A DNA stretch of 64,000 nt from Victivallis vadensis (GCF_003096415.1 NZ_QEKH01000017.1:1-64000), one strand, 5' to 3'; shown: positions 15,454 through 25,309, counted from the stretch's first letter. A program made the numbers and translations. Notes: a model not told the origin generated them from the sequence alone.

Positions 15454-17097
15454 TCAGCAAGCGTGCGCGGCCTGAACAGCCTTGCCCCCTGCCCTTTCAT
15501 ACACCATATCGATATAAAGCGCGGCGCTCCATCCGTAATCCATAAACGCCTGATGGTACGGACTCAAATCGGCATCGCAGGCGTTCTTGCGCAACAGTTC
15601 CGGAGGATCGCACTCACAGCGGTCGTCGTAGAACTCGAAAAATGTACCGTACTTGAAATAGAACTTCTCCAGCTCCGCCATCGTGGAGCCGATCAGCGTT
15701 TCCGCTTCCTCCCGGAAGCCGTACCGCTCCAGCCCTCGTGCGATCAGGTAGTTGATATTGATCCAGACCGGGCCGCGCCACATATCCTTGCTGTAGAACT
15801 CCGGCTGGCTGCGGCTGATCGACGGCACCGCAAACGGCGTCGCGAACCGTTCCGGATCCTTCAGCGTCGCCACCAGCCGCTTCGCCATCGCCGGCGTCGG
15901 CGCCCCCGAAAGCAGCGGCAGGAATCCCGCCGAACTCTGGATCTTCGACCGGGTATGGTTCACCACGTCGTAATCGACGTACAGGCCGTTTTCCGCATCC
16001 CACAGCCGCTCGTTCATCAGCATATTCAGCCGCTGCCGGCTCCCTTCCCAGAAAGCTGCCTCCGCCGGAAACCCGAGGCGTTCCGCGAACTCCGCCATGA
16101 TTTCGCAATCCTGCGCCAGATAGGCGTTGAAGTCGCAGGCGTCCAGCTCCACCGTGGCGTCGAACCGCGAGGAGTTGTCCATCCCGCTCTCGCCGCAGCG
16201 GCAGTGAGCGTAACCCTCGATCTTCCACTCGACCAGCCCGCCGCCGTCGGTGTCGCGGTGGGCGAAGATCCACTTGAGGTAGGCGGCGTTTTTCCGGTAA
16301 TGGCTCCGCAGCCATTCGTCATCCCGTTCCAGCTCGTCCAGCAGCTTCATGCCGAAAGCGAGGATCGGCGGCTGGGTGACCTCGCTCGCCTCCAGCGGTG
16401 AAGTGAAATGCGGGATGAAACCATCCTCATGCTGGGCGTCGAACACCGCTTCGAGGCTTTCGCGCGCCGCCCGCCGGTCCAGCCACCGCAGCCCGGCGGC
16501 GTGGAACACCGAATCCCACAGCCACATGTGACGGTGAGGCCAGCGGTCCGGCGTGGTCCAGCGGTGCCTGATCCGCCCCTCGGCGGAGTTGAGCTGGGTT
16601 TTCAACTGGGAACAGGCTTTCAGCAGCGCCAGACGGCTCCGCTCCGGCAGGTTCATGGGCAGCTTCAGCGCGGCGAGCCACCGTTCCCGCGCCGCGAAAA
16701 CCGCATCGAAATCCGCGTCCAGGAGTTCGGTGCGGAAGAACTCCCGCACGCCGAGCAGCGTCCGGCCGCCCTTGCGCGCCACACGCACCACGCCGTTCAA
16801 CCCGAGCACCCGGCACGGCCCGTCGATCAGCAGATGGTGCGCATCCGCCAGCGCGCCGCGGGTGATCCCCGAACGGGTTTCCAGCACGAACCGGTCGCCC
16901 GCCGTCATGCAGTGCAGAGGCGGCTCGGTGTCGACCACCACCGCGCCCCCCTCCCTCGGCAGCTTCACTTCGAAGGCAGTGCAGCCCGCCACAGTGCGCA
17001 GCACCAGTCCGTTCCCGTAATCCGTCGTGCCGTCAAATGCGGAAAAGGCCAGCAACTGCCCGCCGCCCCACACATTCAAAATCGAAAAATTATCCAT
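15454..17097 (-). CDS. GH63/GH37-like (alpha/alpha)6-barrel glycoside hydrolase
   Basis: 547 aa without a signal peptide, so probably cytoplasmic. Trehalase/glucosidase-like clan GH-G features: HMWLWDSVFHAAGLRWLDR, EDGFIPHF, MWRGPVWININYLIARGLER, and HQAFMDYGWSAALYIDMVYE near the C-terminus. Family members remove glucose or mannose from the non-reducing ends of alpha-linked sugars, or hydrolyse glucosylglycerate or trehalose; which applies here is not readable. AAGGTGG precedes the ATG at 17097. First gene of the operon with the pseudopilin and 1190-aa hydrolase, and divergent from an AraC gene whose product probably regulates it. Confidence 0.82.
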   Translation of the reverse strand: MDNFSILNVWGGGQLLAFSAFDGTTDYGNGLVLRTVAGCTAFEVKLPREGGAVVVDTEPPLHCMTAGDRFVLETRSGITRGALADAHHLLIDGPCRVLGLNGVVRVARKGGRTLLGVREFFRTELLDADFDAVFAARERWLAALKLPMNLPERSRLALLKACSQLKTQLNSAEGRIRHRWTTPDRWPHRHMWLWDSVFHAAGLRWLDRRAARESLEAVFDAQHEDGFIPHFTSPLEASEVTQPPILAFGMKLLDELERDDEWLRSHYRKNAAYLKWIFAHRDTDGGGLVEWKIEGYAHCRCGESGMDNSSRFDATVELDACDFNAYLAQDCEIMAEFAERLGFPAEAAFWEGSRQRLNMLMNERLWDAENGLYVDYDVVNHTRSKIQSSAGFLPLLSGAPTPAMAKRLVATLKDPERFATPFAVPSISRSQPEFYSKDMWRGPVWININYLIARGLERYGFREEAETLIGSTMAELEKFYFKYGTFFEFYDDRCECDPPELLRKNACDADLSPYHQAFMDYGWSAALYIDMVYERAGGKAVQAAHAC

Positions 17098-17187
17098 CGG
17101 GCCACCTTGTTGCGATTGAGTTTCCGATATATATTATGGAAGCAAAAAACTTTCAAAACAAGGGATTTTTCACAAAATATATCAGAT

Positions 17188-17210
17188 ATCCTGTCAATGA
17201 TATACAGGAT
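17188..17210. promoter_or_regulatory. inverted repeat between the GH63-like and AraC genes
   Basis: ATCCTGT (17188-17194) and ACAGGAT (17204-17210) flank a 9-bp centre in the divergent intergenic space. It is a plausible operator for the adjacent AraC-type regulator, though those more often bind direct repeats. Confidence 0.4.
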
Positions 17211-17228
17211 CATGAAAGCGAGGCCGGA

Positions 17229-18137
17229 ATGACGCAGGAAAACCGCCGCAAATGCAGCCGGATGATCAAGGACAGCGAATACAGCCGTCTTGGCGGCATC
17301 AATGTCGGGAAATACCCGCTGCACCACTTTCTGTTCGACCACTCCACGCCGCTGCTGGAAAACTGGCCGATCCGGATCGACTTCGCGGGCGACGACGAGT
17401 GGCGGCGCGGCTGCTACCGTTTCCGCGAACGCTCCGACACCTTCGCGATCGAATATATGAAACAGGGCACGCTGCGCTTCACCCAGAACCGGCAGAGCTA
17501 CACGGTGCAGCCCGGCGAACTCTTCCTGGTCCGGCTCGGCGACGATTCGGAGATCGAATGCTGCGACTGCGACTACGCCTTCAAGCGCACCTTCGCGATC
17601 GCCGGCCCGCTGCTCGGCCCATTGCTCACCTCGCTCGGGCTCGACCGGGCCGACGTGATGACGCCCTCCGATCCCGCCGCCCTCGACGCGCTGTTCGACC
17701 GCGCCCGTGAAATCCTCGACGGCAGCGCCGAAGACCGGCAGCGCCGCAGCGCGCTGCTCTCCTTTGAAATCCTGCTGATGCTGGCCGAGGATTACAAGCA
17801 GCACGACCACCCGGAAATCCTCCAGAAAATCCTGCGCTACCTTGACGCGCATCTCGACCGCCCCCACACCATCGAACGGATCGCGGCGGAATTCCGGCTC
17901 AGCCCGGCCACACTGCACCGCCTTTTCCGCAAGCACCTCGGCGAAACCCCGATCAACTTCCTGATCCACCGCCGCATGGAAACCGCGATGCGGCTGCTCC
18001 GCCTGACCGAGCAGCCGATCAAAAGCATCGCCTATCAGGTCGGCTATCCGAACGCCCTCTATTTCTCGACCGAGTTCCACAGACACACCGGCGAATCCCC
18101 CACCGCCTTCCGCCGCCGGCGCCAATATTACGACTGA
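17229..18137 (+). CDS. AraC family transcriptional regulator
   Basis: 302 aa. The N-terminal ~180 residues are a sensor domain with cupin features (GTLRFTQNRQSYTVQPGELF); the C-terminal ~100 residues carry two helix-turn-helices (IERIAAEFRLSPATLHRLFR and PIKSIAYQVGYPNALYFS). The start at 17229 has GCGAGG just upstream; earlier in-frame ATGs lie in AT-rich promoter-like DNA. Divergent from the GH63-like operon, so it is the natural candidate to control it. Ends 1 bp from the convergent AraC gene. Confidence 0.88.
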   Translation: MTQENRRKCSRMIKDSEYSRLGGINVGKYPLHHFLFDHSTPLLENWPIRIDFAGDDEWRRGCYRFRERSDTFAIEYMKQGTLRFTQNRQSYTVQPGELFLVRLGDDSEIECCDCDYAFKRTFAIAGPLLGPLLTSLGLDRADVMTPSDPAALDALFDRAREILDGSAEDRQRRSALLSFEILLMLAEDYKQHDHPEILQKILRYLDAHLDRPHTIERIAAEFRLSPATLHRLFRKHLGETPINFLIHRRMETAMRLLRLTEQPIKSIAYQVGYPNALYFSTEFHRHTGESPTAFRRRRQYYD

Positions 18138-18138
18138 T

Positions 18139-19038
18139 TCATTCGGCGGAGGTACGGCCTCTTTCGCTGCGCAGATATTCGCTCGGCGGCACCCCGGTTA
18201 CATTCCGGAAACAGCGGCTGAACACCGAAAGCGAAGAAAAACCGCACTGCCCCGCCACCTCCGACAACAGCCACCGGCCCGACTTCAGCAGCCGGTACGC
18301 CTGCTGCAGGCGCAGCTGCCGGATATACTCCGCCGGATGGCAGCCGACCATCTTTTCAAATACGCTGTACAGATACGACTTGGAAACCCCGTGCTTCCGG
18401 GCGATCTCCTCCACCGACAGCTCCGGTTCGGCCAGATGCAGACAGATGTAGCCGTTGACCTCCTCGAAAAGCCGCACCCGGCGGTCGGAAGCCGGAGCGT
18501 GGGTTCCGGCGTCGATCCGGCACGGTTCGGCGTCCAGCTCCGCCAGCAGGCAGTTCAAATAGCGGCGCACGCGCGGGTCGCCGCCGCCGTATTCCAGATA
18601 GAGTTCCACCATCCGGGCGAGCAGCCCGTAGGTGACAGGCGTCATTTTCACGCTGCAATGGTAAAGCGTTTCCGGGTAGAACATCCGTTCCAGCTCGAAA
18701 GTCACCACCATCCAGAAAAAATCGCTCTGGTCCACCACATAGTGGTGATACTGAAACGGATAGACCAGCGACGCATAATCCGGCGCAACCGGGAACGTCA
18801 GGTCATTCACGCAGACCAGCCCTTCCCGCTCCAGCGCCGCCGTCAGCACGAAGCGTCTGTGAAACAGTTTGAGCCGGTCGCTGCCGCCGGGATTGATCTT
18901 CACCTCGGCGCAACGGCGCTGGATCAGGATGCCGCCCGGCTCTCCCGGCAGGCCGTCCGGAGGCGGGAACTGCACCGGCGGGCAGGACTCCAGCAGCTGC
19001 GCCAGTTCCCGGATTCTGTTTTTCTGTGAATTTTCCAT
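18139..19038 (-). CDS. AraC family transcriptional regulator
   Basis: 299 aa with an N-terminal sensor domain and C-terminal AraC helix-turn-helix pair (LSVEEIARKHGVSKSYLYSV, then LSEVAGQCGFSSLSVFSRCF). It is divergent from the DapA/pseudopilin/propeller/symporter operon that starts at 19233, which it probably regulates. There is no strong ribosome binding site before its ATG. It does not resemble its convergent neighbour beyond the family level, so the two are not a recent duplication. Confidence 0.88.
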   Translation of the reverse strand: MENSQKNRIRELAQLLESCPPVQFPPPDGLPGEPGGILIQRRCAEVKINPGGSDRLKLFHRRFVLTAALEREGLVCVNDLTFPVAPDYASLVYPFQYHHYVVDQSDFFWMVVTFELERMFYPETLYHCSVKMTPVTYGLLARMVELYLEYGGGDPRVRRYLNCLLAELDAEPCRIDAGTHAPASDRRVRLFEEVNGYICLHLAEPELSVEEIARKHGVSKSYLYSVFEKMVGCHPAEYIRQLRLQQAYRLLKSGRWLLSEVAGQCGFSSLSVFSRCFRNVTGVPPSEYLRSERGRTSAE

Positions 19039-19177
19039 ACCGTATAACAGAATCCGGTTATGACGAAAAGCAATTGATTTTACGATAAAATTTTAAAAAA
19101 TTCCATATTTTTCCATTATCCTGCATTTATGAATACGAATTGCAAAATCGGAAGGATTTTTTGTCTAACTTCCGCTC

Positions 19178-19206
19178 TTGCTTTTCCCCGCCGCCTGATT
19201 CATAAT
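19178..19206 (+). promoter_or_regulatory. promoter of the DapA/pseudopilin/symporter operon
   Basis: TTGCTT (19178-19183) and CATAAT (19201-19206), 17-bp spacing, 26 bases before the start codon at 19233. A good AAAGGAG lies in between. Confidence 0.5.
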
Positions 19207-19232
19207 ATAAGCGGAAACCCAAAGGAGCGAAT

Positions 19233-20180
19233 ATGATGAATTCCCTGAAAAAGTACGGAGTCTGGCCGGTGATGCCGACTCCCTTCACCGCTTCGGGACA
19301 GCTCGACCGGCGCGGCTGCGAAGCATTGATCGACTGGTATCTCGCCAACCGGGTTGACGGGATCTTCACGGTCTGCCTCAGCAGCGAGATGTTCGACCTG
19401 ACCGCCGGGGAACGGCTCGAACTCGCCCGGCTGACCGTGAAACGGACCGGCGGAGCCGTGCCGGTGGTCGCCTGCGGCGGCTTCGGCGACACTGAAGCGG
19501 AACGGCTCCGGTCGATCCGGGAGACGGCCGACGCCGGAGTGGACGCCGTGGTGCTGCCGCTGTCGGTGCTCTTCCCGCCGGAATGTACGCTACAGCAGGT
19601 CGCGGACGGGCTTTATGCCATAGCGGAAAAAACGCCCGACATTCTTTTCGGCCTGTATGAGTGTCCGGTGCCGTACAAACGGCTGCTCTCCGCCGGGCAG
19701 CTCGGCCGCCTGGCCCGCGACTGCCCGCGCTTCCGGTTCCTGAAAGACACCTGCTGCGACCGGGAACAGCTCCGCGCCAAGAGCGCCGCCGTCGCCGGAA
19801 CCGGACTGAAAATCTACAACGCGAACCTGACCACTCTGGCCGATTCGCTGCGGGACGGCTGCGCCGGATTCAGCGGCATCGCCGCAAACTTCTTTCCCGA
19901 CGCGCTGGCCGAGTTCATGCAGCTCCTCGAAACCGATCCGGCGCGGGCGGACCGCATGCAGATCGTCTTCAACACGCTCGGACGCAACGTGGAGTTCCAC
20001 TATCCGCGCGGAGCGAAGGAGTACCTGAAACAGCAGGGGCTTCCGCTCACCGATTTCTGCCGCACGCCGCGCCCCGGCTTCACCGCCGAGGAGCTTGAAC
20101 AGATCCGCGACTTCGGCCGCTTCGTCGAACTCTGGAAGCAATCCGGTTACAATCTATTCACACAGGGAGGACAGAAATGA
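19233..20180 (+). CDS. dihydrodipicolinate synthase/N-acetylneuraminate lyase family protein
   Basis: A 315-aa class I aldolase of the DapA/NanA family, which splits or forms a C-C bond next to pyruvate through a Schiff-base Lys. The Lys is in RFLKDTC (about 170) and the conserved Tyr in GLYECPV (about 141). In place of the usual GSTGE segment it has CLSSEMF, so it is neither a standard DapA nor a standard NanA. It leads an operon with a pseudopilin, a sialidase-like propeller and a sodium symporter, which suggests catabolism of an imported keto-acid sugar, possibly a sialic or ulosonic acid. Cytoplasmic. The substrate is inference. Confidence 0.82.
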   Translation: MMNSLKKYGVWPVMPTPFTASGQLDRRGCEALIDWYLANRVDGIFTVCLSSEMFDLTAGERLELARLTVKRTGGAVPVVACGGFGDTEAERLRSIRETADAGVDAVVLPLSVLFPPECTLQQVADGLYAIAEKTPDILFGLYECPVPYKRLLSAGQLGRLARDCPRFRFLKDTCCDREQLRAKSAAVAGTGLKIYNANLTTLADSLRDGCAGFSGIAANFFPDALAEFMQLLETDPARADRMQIVFNTLGRNVEFHYPRGAKEYLKQQGLPLTDFCRTPRPGFTAEELEQIRDFGRFVELWKQSGYNLFTQGGQK

Positions 20181-20932
20181 AACGAATTTTCACCCTTATT
20201 GAGCTGCTCGTCGTAATAGCGATCATAGCAATTCTGGCCGGAATCCTGTTGCCTGCCCTGAATCAGGCGCGGGATAAAGCCCGTGCGGTGACATGCAAGA
20301 ACAACCTGAAGCAGTGCTCAATGAGCGCCACCATGTACCGGAACGACAACCGTGAAATCCTTCCCGCCGTATACTATGCCAAGAAAATCGCCAGCGGGAA
20401 ACGGCTGTGGGGACACTCCCTGTGCGGCCGATATGAAGATGCGGTCATAGGGACCCAGTATCTGGACTGGAAACTGCTCACCTGTCCGGTGACGGACCTG
20501 ACGGCGACCGGCTCCGGCCTGACCGGATACGGCTACTTCGTATACTGGGAGGGCGACAGTGCGAACCTGCAAAAGCGCATCGAACTGTGCGGTCCGGGAA
20601 ACAGCGGAGGCTCATACGGTTCCAAAACCAAATACTCCTATGTCCTGTTCAGCAAACTGAAACGGCCGAGCGCCACGATCGAACTGATCGACTCCGGATA
20701 CGATTTCACCGTTTCCAACGGCGCCCGGGTGAGCTCTTCCTACATCGGCCCGGCAACCAGCGGAGCGGATGGAGCCGCAAAACTGTGGCATGCCGGCCGT
20801 GCGAACGCCGCCCATTACGACGGCCATGTATCGGATTACACCAGAGACGGCCTCGCCCAGATGCCGAACGGCGTCGAAAAATGTATCACCGCCTCAGGCG
20901 CGCCGCAAACTTTAAGCCCCTCCTTCCAATAA
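20177..20932 (+). CDS. pseudopilin-like protein (prepilin N-terminus, H-x9-DG C-terminus)
   Basis: 251 aa. [20 protein letters not shown] gives the prepilin signal; [12 protein letters not shown] at the C-terminus matches H-x9-DG exactly. The start overlaps the DapA-family stop by ATGA, with GGGAGGAC upstream, so the two are coupled. The middle region is unlike the other four copies in the window, as if each copy has its own surface or partner domain while sharing export signals. Confidence 0.9.
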   Translation: MKRIFTLIELLVVIAIIAILAGILLPALNQARDKARAVTCKNNLKQCSMSATMYRNDNREILPAVYYAKKIASGKRLWGHSLCGRYEDAVIGTQYLDWKLLTCPVTDLTATGSGLTGYGYFVYWEGDSANLQKRIELCGPGNSGGSYGSKTKYSYVLFSKLKRPSATIELIDSGYDFTVSNGARVSSSYIGPATSGADGAAKLWHAGRANAAHYDGHVSDYTRDGLAQMPNGVEKCITASGAPQTLSPSFQ

Positions 20933-20952
20933 GCAACCGGGAGAACCAGAAG

Positions 20953-22290
20953 ATGTATCGATTTTCCATATTCGCCGCCGCAATGCTGACCACCTGCGCC
21001 GCCGCTCCGGTTGAGATGAAAATTCCTCAGAACATCGATGCCGCCGCTCCGAACATCGGGCTGCCCGCCCAACCGGGCACCCGCCATTACAAAATCGCGG
21101 CGCCGGAAGTCTCTCCCACAATCGGCTGGGCGAACCACGACCCGAAAATGCTCCGTGTCGGCGACCGGATCGTAGTCGAATGGACCAACCATCCCGGCGA
21201 TGAGAACGGACCGGGCCAGACCATCGTCGGCACGGTCGTGCAATTCAATCCGGAAACGGGCGAACCGCTGAATACGGATTCCCTGCAATACACAAGCCTT
21301 GCCCCCGCGCCGCTGCCGGTGCGCCGCCGCTCCTGGAAGTTCGACCCGGAAAAAATAGATGAATATTTCAGCCACGGCGGCCTGGAGCTTCACAACGGCA
21401 GACTCTACACCATCGGCCGCCTTCTGGCAATTCACGGCGTCACGGATGACCTCAGCATCAGCTTGAATTGCCACCACGGCCTTCCGCCTTCGGCTTCCGC
21501 GGAGCACTGGCGCGACGAATTTGACCGGGAAGCCGGTTTCGTGCATGAGATTGTCTGGACTTTCCTGAACTACCGGCAGCGCTGGAAAATCGAGGGGAAC
21601 CGTCTTGTCCCCGATACTCCCGGATATATCGACAAACGCCTGCCGGAGCAGCAGGAAGTGACAAAAGGCCGCCTGAAAAAGCTCGTATCGCTGCCGGAAT
21701 GGAACCGCCTGCCGCTGCTGAACAACGCCCCTGCCGATTTTCAGGCCGACCTGAAATCTCCGGCGGAAACCCGTCCGGCTCTTGTCACGCGTACCCTTCC
21801 CCCGCGCTGTCCGGACGGAGCGCTGCACATCGCGGCCGACGGCCATAACGGACTTGCGCATTATGCCGAATACCGGCGTCCCGACGGTTCCACGGTGGTG
21901 ATCCGCGACAATCTGAAAAATCCCGGTTTCTACTACGCGGCGGCCAAAAAGAAACCCGGCGACTGTTATCCGCCCGCCGAACCGACCGACATTCCCGGGG
22001 AAGCAATGCCTTCCGCCGGCAATCTGCCGGACGGCCGCGCCTATCTGATTGCGAACTATGATTACCGCCGCAACATGTATCTCCTCCTGTCGTCGGACGG
22101 GCGGACATTCGATACCGCCCGGTTCGTCCGCGGTGTCCGGATGCGCGCCCGAAAAGGGATCGGCAAACTGAACAGGCCCTCCGGCCCGGCTTATTTCCGC
22201 AGCATGATCGTCGGGCGCAAACTCTGGATCGTCTACAGCATCGCCAAACAGGAGATCGGCCTGACCACCATCGACCTCGAATCGCTTTGA
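20953..22290 (+). CDS. secreted sialidase-like beta-propeller protein
   Basis: 445 aa with a signal peptide (MYRFSIFAAAMLTTCAAAPV). Repeated segments such as GALHIAADGHNGLAHYAEYR, NLPDGRAYLIANYDYRRNMY and RSMIVGRKLWIVYSIAKQEI resemble blades of a sialidase/neuraminidase-like propeller, including the common pattern of a late blade that compares a viewed value with a status phrase. I see no clear Asp-box (SxDxGxTW) or the Arg triad, so catalytic function is uncertain. The start at 20953 is preceded by GAGAACCAGAAG; the longer open frame upstream overlaps the pseudopilin gene and is rejected. Co-transcribed with the DapA-family lyase and the symporter. Confidence 0.65.
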   Translation: MYRFSIFAAAMLTTCAAAPVEMKIPQNIDAAAPNIGLPAQPGTRHYKIAAPEVSPTIGWANHDPKMLRVGDRIVVEWTNHPGDENGPGQTIVGTVVQFNPETGEPLNTDSLQYTSLAPAPLPVRRRSWKFDPEKIDEYFSHGGLELHNGRLYTIGRLLAIHGVTDDLSISLNCHHGLPPSASAEHWRDEFDREAGFVHEIVWTFLNYRQRWKIEGNRLVPDTPGYIDKRLPEQQEVTKGRLKKLVSLPEWNRLPLLNNAPADFQADLKSPAETRPALVTRTLPPRCPDGALHIAADGHNGLAHYAEYRRPDGSTVVIRDNLKNPGFYYAAAKKKPGDCYPPAEPTDIPGEAMPSAGNLPDGRAYLIANYDYRRNMYLLLSSDGRTFDTARFVRGVRMRARKGIGKLNRPSGPAYFRSMIVGRKLWIVYSIAKQEIGLTTIDLESL

Positions 22291-22318
22291 CCGAAAAAAT
22301 AAAGAACAGTCACTTTCC

Positions 22319-23842
22319 ATGGCGAACCTCATCAATCTTTCAGTCGTGGCGCTTTTCCTGCTCGGCATGGCCGGGATGGGCGTCTATTTCCTGAAACGCA
22401 ACAACAGCAGCGAGGAGTATTTTCTCGGCGGACGCAAAATTCCGGGCTGGGCGCTCGGCCTCTCGATGGTCGGGACCTCGATCAGCTCGATCACCTTTCT
22501 CGCCCTCCCGGCGGCGGCATTCGTGCTGGACTACCGGCAGCTGACGCCGAATCTCTTCATGCCGGTCGCGGCGCTGATCGCCTGCTGGATTTTCATCCCG
22601 TTCTTCCGGCGCGGCCTCAAAACGACCGCCTATGAATATCTGGAATCCCGCTACGGCACCGGCATCCGGATCTACGCCGCGCTCTATTCGCTGCTCGGCC
22701 AGCTGCTGCGCCTCGCAATCATCCTCTATCTGGTGGTGCTGCCGCTGTCGGAGATGCTCGACATCAGCGAAAGCACCGCGATCCTCGCCTTCGGCGTGAT
22801 CACCTGTTTCTACACTGTTTTCGGCGGCATCGAGGCGGTCGTCTGGACTGATGTGGTACAGACGGTCATCCTGCTCGGCGGAGGGCTGCTCTGCGTGGCC
22901 GCCGTCGCCTTTCAGCTGCCCGGCGGCCTGCCGCAGATTCTGGAAATCGGCATGGAATACGACAAATTCAGCCTCGGTCCACTGGACTTCAGCTTCAGTG
23001 AGCGCACCTTCTGGGTGATGAGCCTGATCGGATTCATCGGCTTCATCTCGGAATTTTCGAGCAACCAGAACGTCGTGCAGCGCTATATCGCCGCTCCGAC
23101 GCTGCGTGAAGCGCGCAAGGCGACGCTGATCTGCATCGTGATGAGCCTGCCGACCTGGATTTTCTTCTTCTTCATCGGCAGCTGCCTGTTCGCGTACTAC
23201 AAAGTGTTCCCGTCGGCGGAGGTCGCCGCGATGAAACCGGACGACGTGCTGCCCCACTTCATCCTGACCGAAATCTGGCCCGGCGTCGGCGGCGTGATCA
23301 TCGCGGCCTGCCTCGCGGCGGCGATGAGTTCGCTGTCAAGTTCGATCAACGCGGTTTCAACTATCTGGACAATCGATTTCCTGCGGCTGATGCGCCGCAA
23401 AGGCAACGATCGCTTTGAACTCGTGAATGCGAAGCTCGCCTCCGGCGCCGCCGGAATCATCATGATCGCCGGAGCCTGGGGAATTTCGCTGATCCCGCGC
23501 GAAAGCGTCTACGACCTCAGCGCCATTCTCGGCGCGTTGCTCTGCTCGGCGGGGCTGACGCCCTTCATGCTCGGCTTCTTCACGACCCGCATCGGCAACC
23601 GCGCGATCCTGTCCGGGATGTATGCGGCGCTGGTTTTCAGCGTCTACAACATCCTGAACTACTTCAAGCTGCTGCCGGAACCGCTGCAATGGAACATCCA
23701 TATCTACATGGCCGGGCCGGTCTGCAACGGCGTGATGCTGGCTGTGGCGCTGGCCTACTCGCTGTTCCGCCCCGAGCCGGTCACGGAACAACTCAGAGGA
23801 CTGACCGTCTGGACTCTTGACTCCCCGGGAAAAGCCGATTGA
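22319..23842 (+). CDS. sodium:solute symporter (SSS family)
   Basis: 507 aa with about 13 membrane helices. Family features near the N-terminus: SSEEYFLGGRKIPGWALGLS, GTSISSITFLALP. SSS proteins import sugars, sialic acid, amino acids or vitamins with sodium. Last gene of the operon; it would bring in the product released outside by the propeller protein, to be cleaved by the DapA-family lyase. A stem-loop without T-run (CCCCG/CGGGG region, about 23853-23876) follows the stop. Confidence 0.9.
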   Translation: MANLINLSVVALFLLGMAGMGVYFLKRNNSSEEYFLGGRKIPGWALGLSMVGTSISSITFLALPAAAFVLDYRQLTPNLFMPVAALIACWIFIPFFRRGLKTTAYEYLESRYGTGIRIYAALYSLLGQLLRLAIILYLVVLPLSEMLDISESTAILAFGVITCFYTVFGGIEAVVWTDVVQTVILLGGGLLCVAAVAFQLPGGLPQILEIGMEYDKFSLGPLDFSFSERTFWVMSLIGFIGFISEFSSNQNVVQRYIAAPTLREARKATLICIVMSLPTWIFFFFIGSCLFAYYKVFPSAEVAAMKPDDVLPHFILTEIWPGVGGVIIAACLAAAMSSLSSSINAVSTIWTIDFLRLMRRKGNDRFELVNAKLASGAAGIIMIAGAWGISLIPRESVYDLSAILGALLCSAGLTPFMLGFFTTRIGNRAILSGMYAALVFSVYNILNYFKLLPEPLQWNIHIYMAGPVCNGVMLAVALAYSLFRPEPVTEQLRGLTVWTLDSPGKAD

Positions 23843-23908
23843 ACTCCTTCCCCCCGGTGATTTTTCACGGCCGGGGATTGAATTTATCGGAAACCGCAAT
23901 GTCATTAA

Positions 23909-24069
23909 GAGCTTATCCCTGAATAAAGAATCGGCATGATGCCGCGCCGAAATGTCAGTCGCGAAGCCTGATAAAATTGACGATACTGGAGGTATCGGCG
24001 ATTTCAGCGGGCAGACGAATGGCGTTTCGCCGCAAATCAGGACGATTTGGCTTATTCAGGGATAAGCTC
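23909..24069. repeat. 161-bp MITE-like element with 18-bp terminal inverted repeats
   Basis: GAGCTTATCCCTGAATAA (23909-23926) and its perfect inverse (24052-24069) bound 161 bp with no coding capacity. The interior has small hairpins. Flanks (…CATTAA and CAAGAA…) show no convincing target-site duplication. It lies between two operons, where a non-autonomous transposable element would do little harm. Confidence 0.6.
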
Positions 24070-24190
24070 CAAGAATGAACAGGACAAAACCAACGCCGTA
24101 TGCAAACTTCCGAATCGGGATTCCGCCAAAGGTAAAGTCCCGGATACCGGAAGTTTTTGCAATAAAATCCGTATTTTTTTCAATTGCCTC

Positions 24191-24242
24191 TTGACTTTTT
24201 GCATCATCTGCGCCATAATATTTATAGCATAAGCGCTATAAA
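24191..24242 (+). promoter_or_regulatory. promoter and operator of the GntR-LacI regulator operon
   Basis: TTGACT (24191-24196) and CATAAT (24214-24219), 17-bp spacing. Immediately after the -10 box the inverted repeat TTTATAGC/GCTATAAA (24221-24242, 6-bp centre) covers the expected transcription start: a likely site for the regulator encoded next, giving autoregulation. Confidence 0.6.
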
Positions 24243-24263
24243 AATAGTTTTAAAGAACGCAGT

Positions 24264-25292
24264 ATGGCAAAATACCTTGAAATTGCAGAGATCCTGAAAA
24301 ACCGGATCGAACACGGCGACTATCTGAACAGCCCGATGCCCGGCGAGCGTAAGATCGCCGATGAGATCGGAGTCAGCTACATGACCGCGCGCAAAGCGAT
24401 CCGCCACCTGATCGACGCCGGAGTGATCGGCAAGGCCGAGGACGGCAAGGCGCAACTGCCGAAATCGGAAGCCCTCTACGCGAACTGCGCGTTTCTTGCT
24501 CCCGCCTTTGCGTCGTTACAGACGATCCGGTGGCAGATGGCATTGGACCAGACCCTGAACCGGAGCGGACGGCTGCTGCGTTCCGCCTATTTCGTACACT
24601 GGGACGACCTTGCCATCGCCGAGACGCTGGCGAATTTCGACCTTGTTTTCCTGCTGCCCAAACTCGAAACGCCCCCGGAACGGCTGCTGCGTAAGCTCGC
24701 CGACTCCGGCAAACCGGTGATCGTGCTGGAATCGGACTGGTCGGAGCGCGGCTTCCTGTCGATCCTCTCCTCTCCGGTCGAAGCGATCGACCAGCTGCTG
24801 GAGCTGCTCGCCGAGGGCGGCGTCCCAGTGGACTGCTTCAATTCGCAGCCGCTGGACGACATCATCGAAGCGCGCCTTGCCCAGTGGAAAAAGTTTCCGC
24901 ACCGGGGTCGCTGCTTCAATTATCCGATCAATTTCTACGGCGAAACGCTTCCGCACACCTGCCGGGTCGCTTCCGGGCTGCTGCGCGAAGGAAGCTGGGA
25001 GCCGCGTGCGGTTTTCTGCACCACCCTTTCCGCCGCGATCGGCCTGAACCGGGTTTTCACCGAATTCGGGCTGCAGGTCGGGCGCGACGTGAAGCTCGCC
25101 GCCGTAAACGGCGAGGACTGGGCGCCGTACCTGACGCCGAGCATCACCGCGCTGGCCAACGCCGACCTCAACGCACTGGTTGCGCGCGCACTCGAACTGT
25201 TGCGGACCGGCTGCGCGCCGGTCTGCCTGAAGCCCGCCCGTCTCGAAGTACTTCCCGGCGAAAGCACCGCCGGATTCCATCAACTCTCTTGA
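24264..25292 (+). CDS. GntR-type regulator with LacI-like sugar-binding domain
   Basis: 342 aa. Residues 1-70 are a GntR winged helix ([20 protein letters not shown], then IDAGVIG); the rest resembles the periplasmic-binding-protein fold of LacI regulators ([43 protein letters not shown]). Family members of this design (AraR/XylR-like in other phyla) bind a mono- or oligosaccharide and release DNA. It leads an operon with a pseudopilin, a GH-A-like hydrolase and an FAD oxidoreductase. The inverted repeat over its promoter points to self-control. Confidence 0.88.
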   Translation: MAKYLEIAEILKNRIEHGDYLNSPMPGERKIADEIGVSYMTARKAIRHLIDAGVIGKAEDGKAQLPKSEALYANCAFLAPAFASLQTIRWQMALDQTLNRSGRLLRSAYFVHWDDLAIAETLANFDLVFLLPKLETPPERLLRKLADSGKPVIVLESDWSERGFLSILSSPVEAIDQLLELLAEGGVPVDCFNSQPLDDIIEARLAQWKKFPHRGRCFNYPINFYGETLPHTCRVASGLLREGSWEPRAVFCTTLSAAIGLNRVFTEFGLQVGRDVKLAAVNGEDWAPYLTPSITALANADLNALVARALELLRTGCAPVCLKPARLEVLPGESTAGFHQLS

Positions 25293-25309
25293 AAAACGGA
25301 GAATCGGAC

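Noticed and set aside
11401-16401. 1666-codon open frame on the plus strand
   Set aside because: It runs antisense across three well-supported minus-strand genes. Long antisense frames are expected where codons end in G or C, and the translation is Arg/His/Pro-rich without domains.
19127-19237. 35-codon ORF before the DapA-like gene (MNTNCKIGRIFCL...)
   Set aside because: No convincing ribosome binding site, it runs through the candidate promoter of the operon, and it ends over the next start codon.
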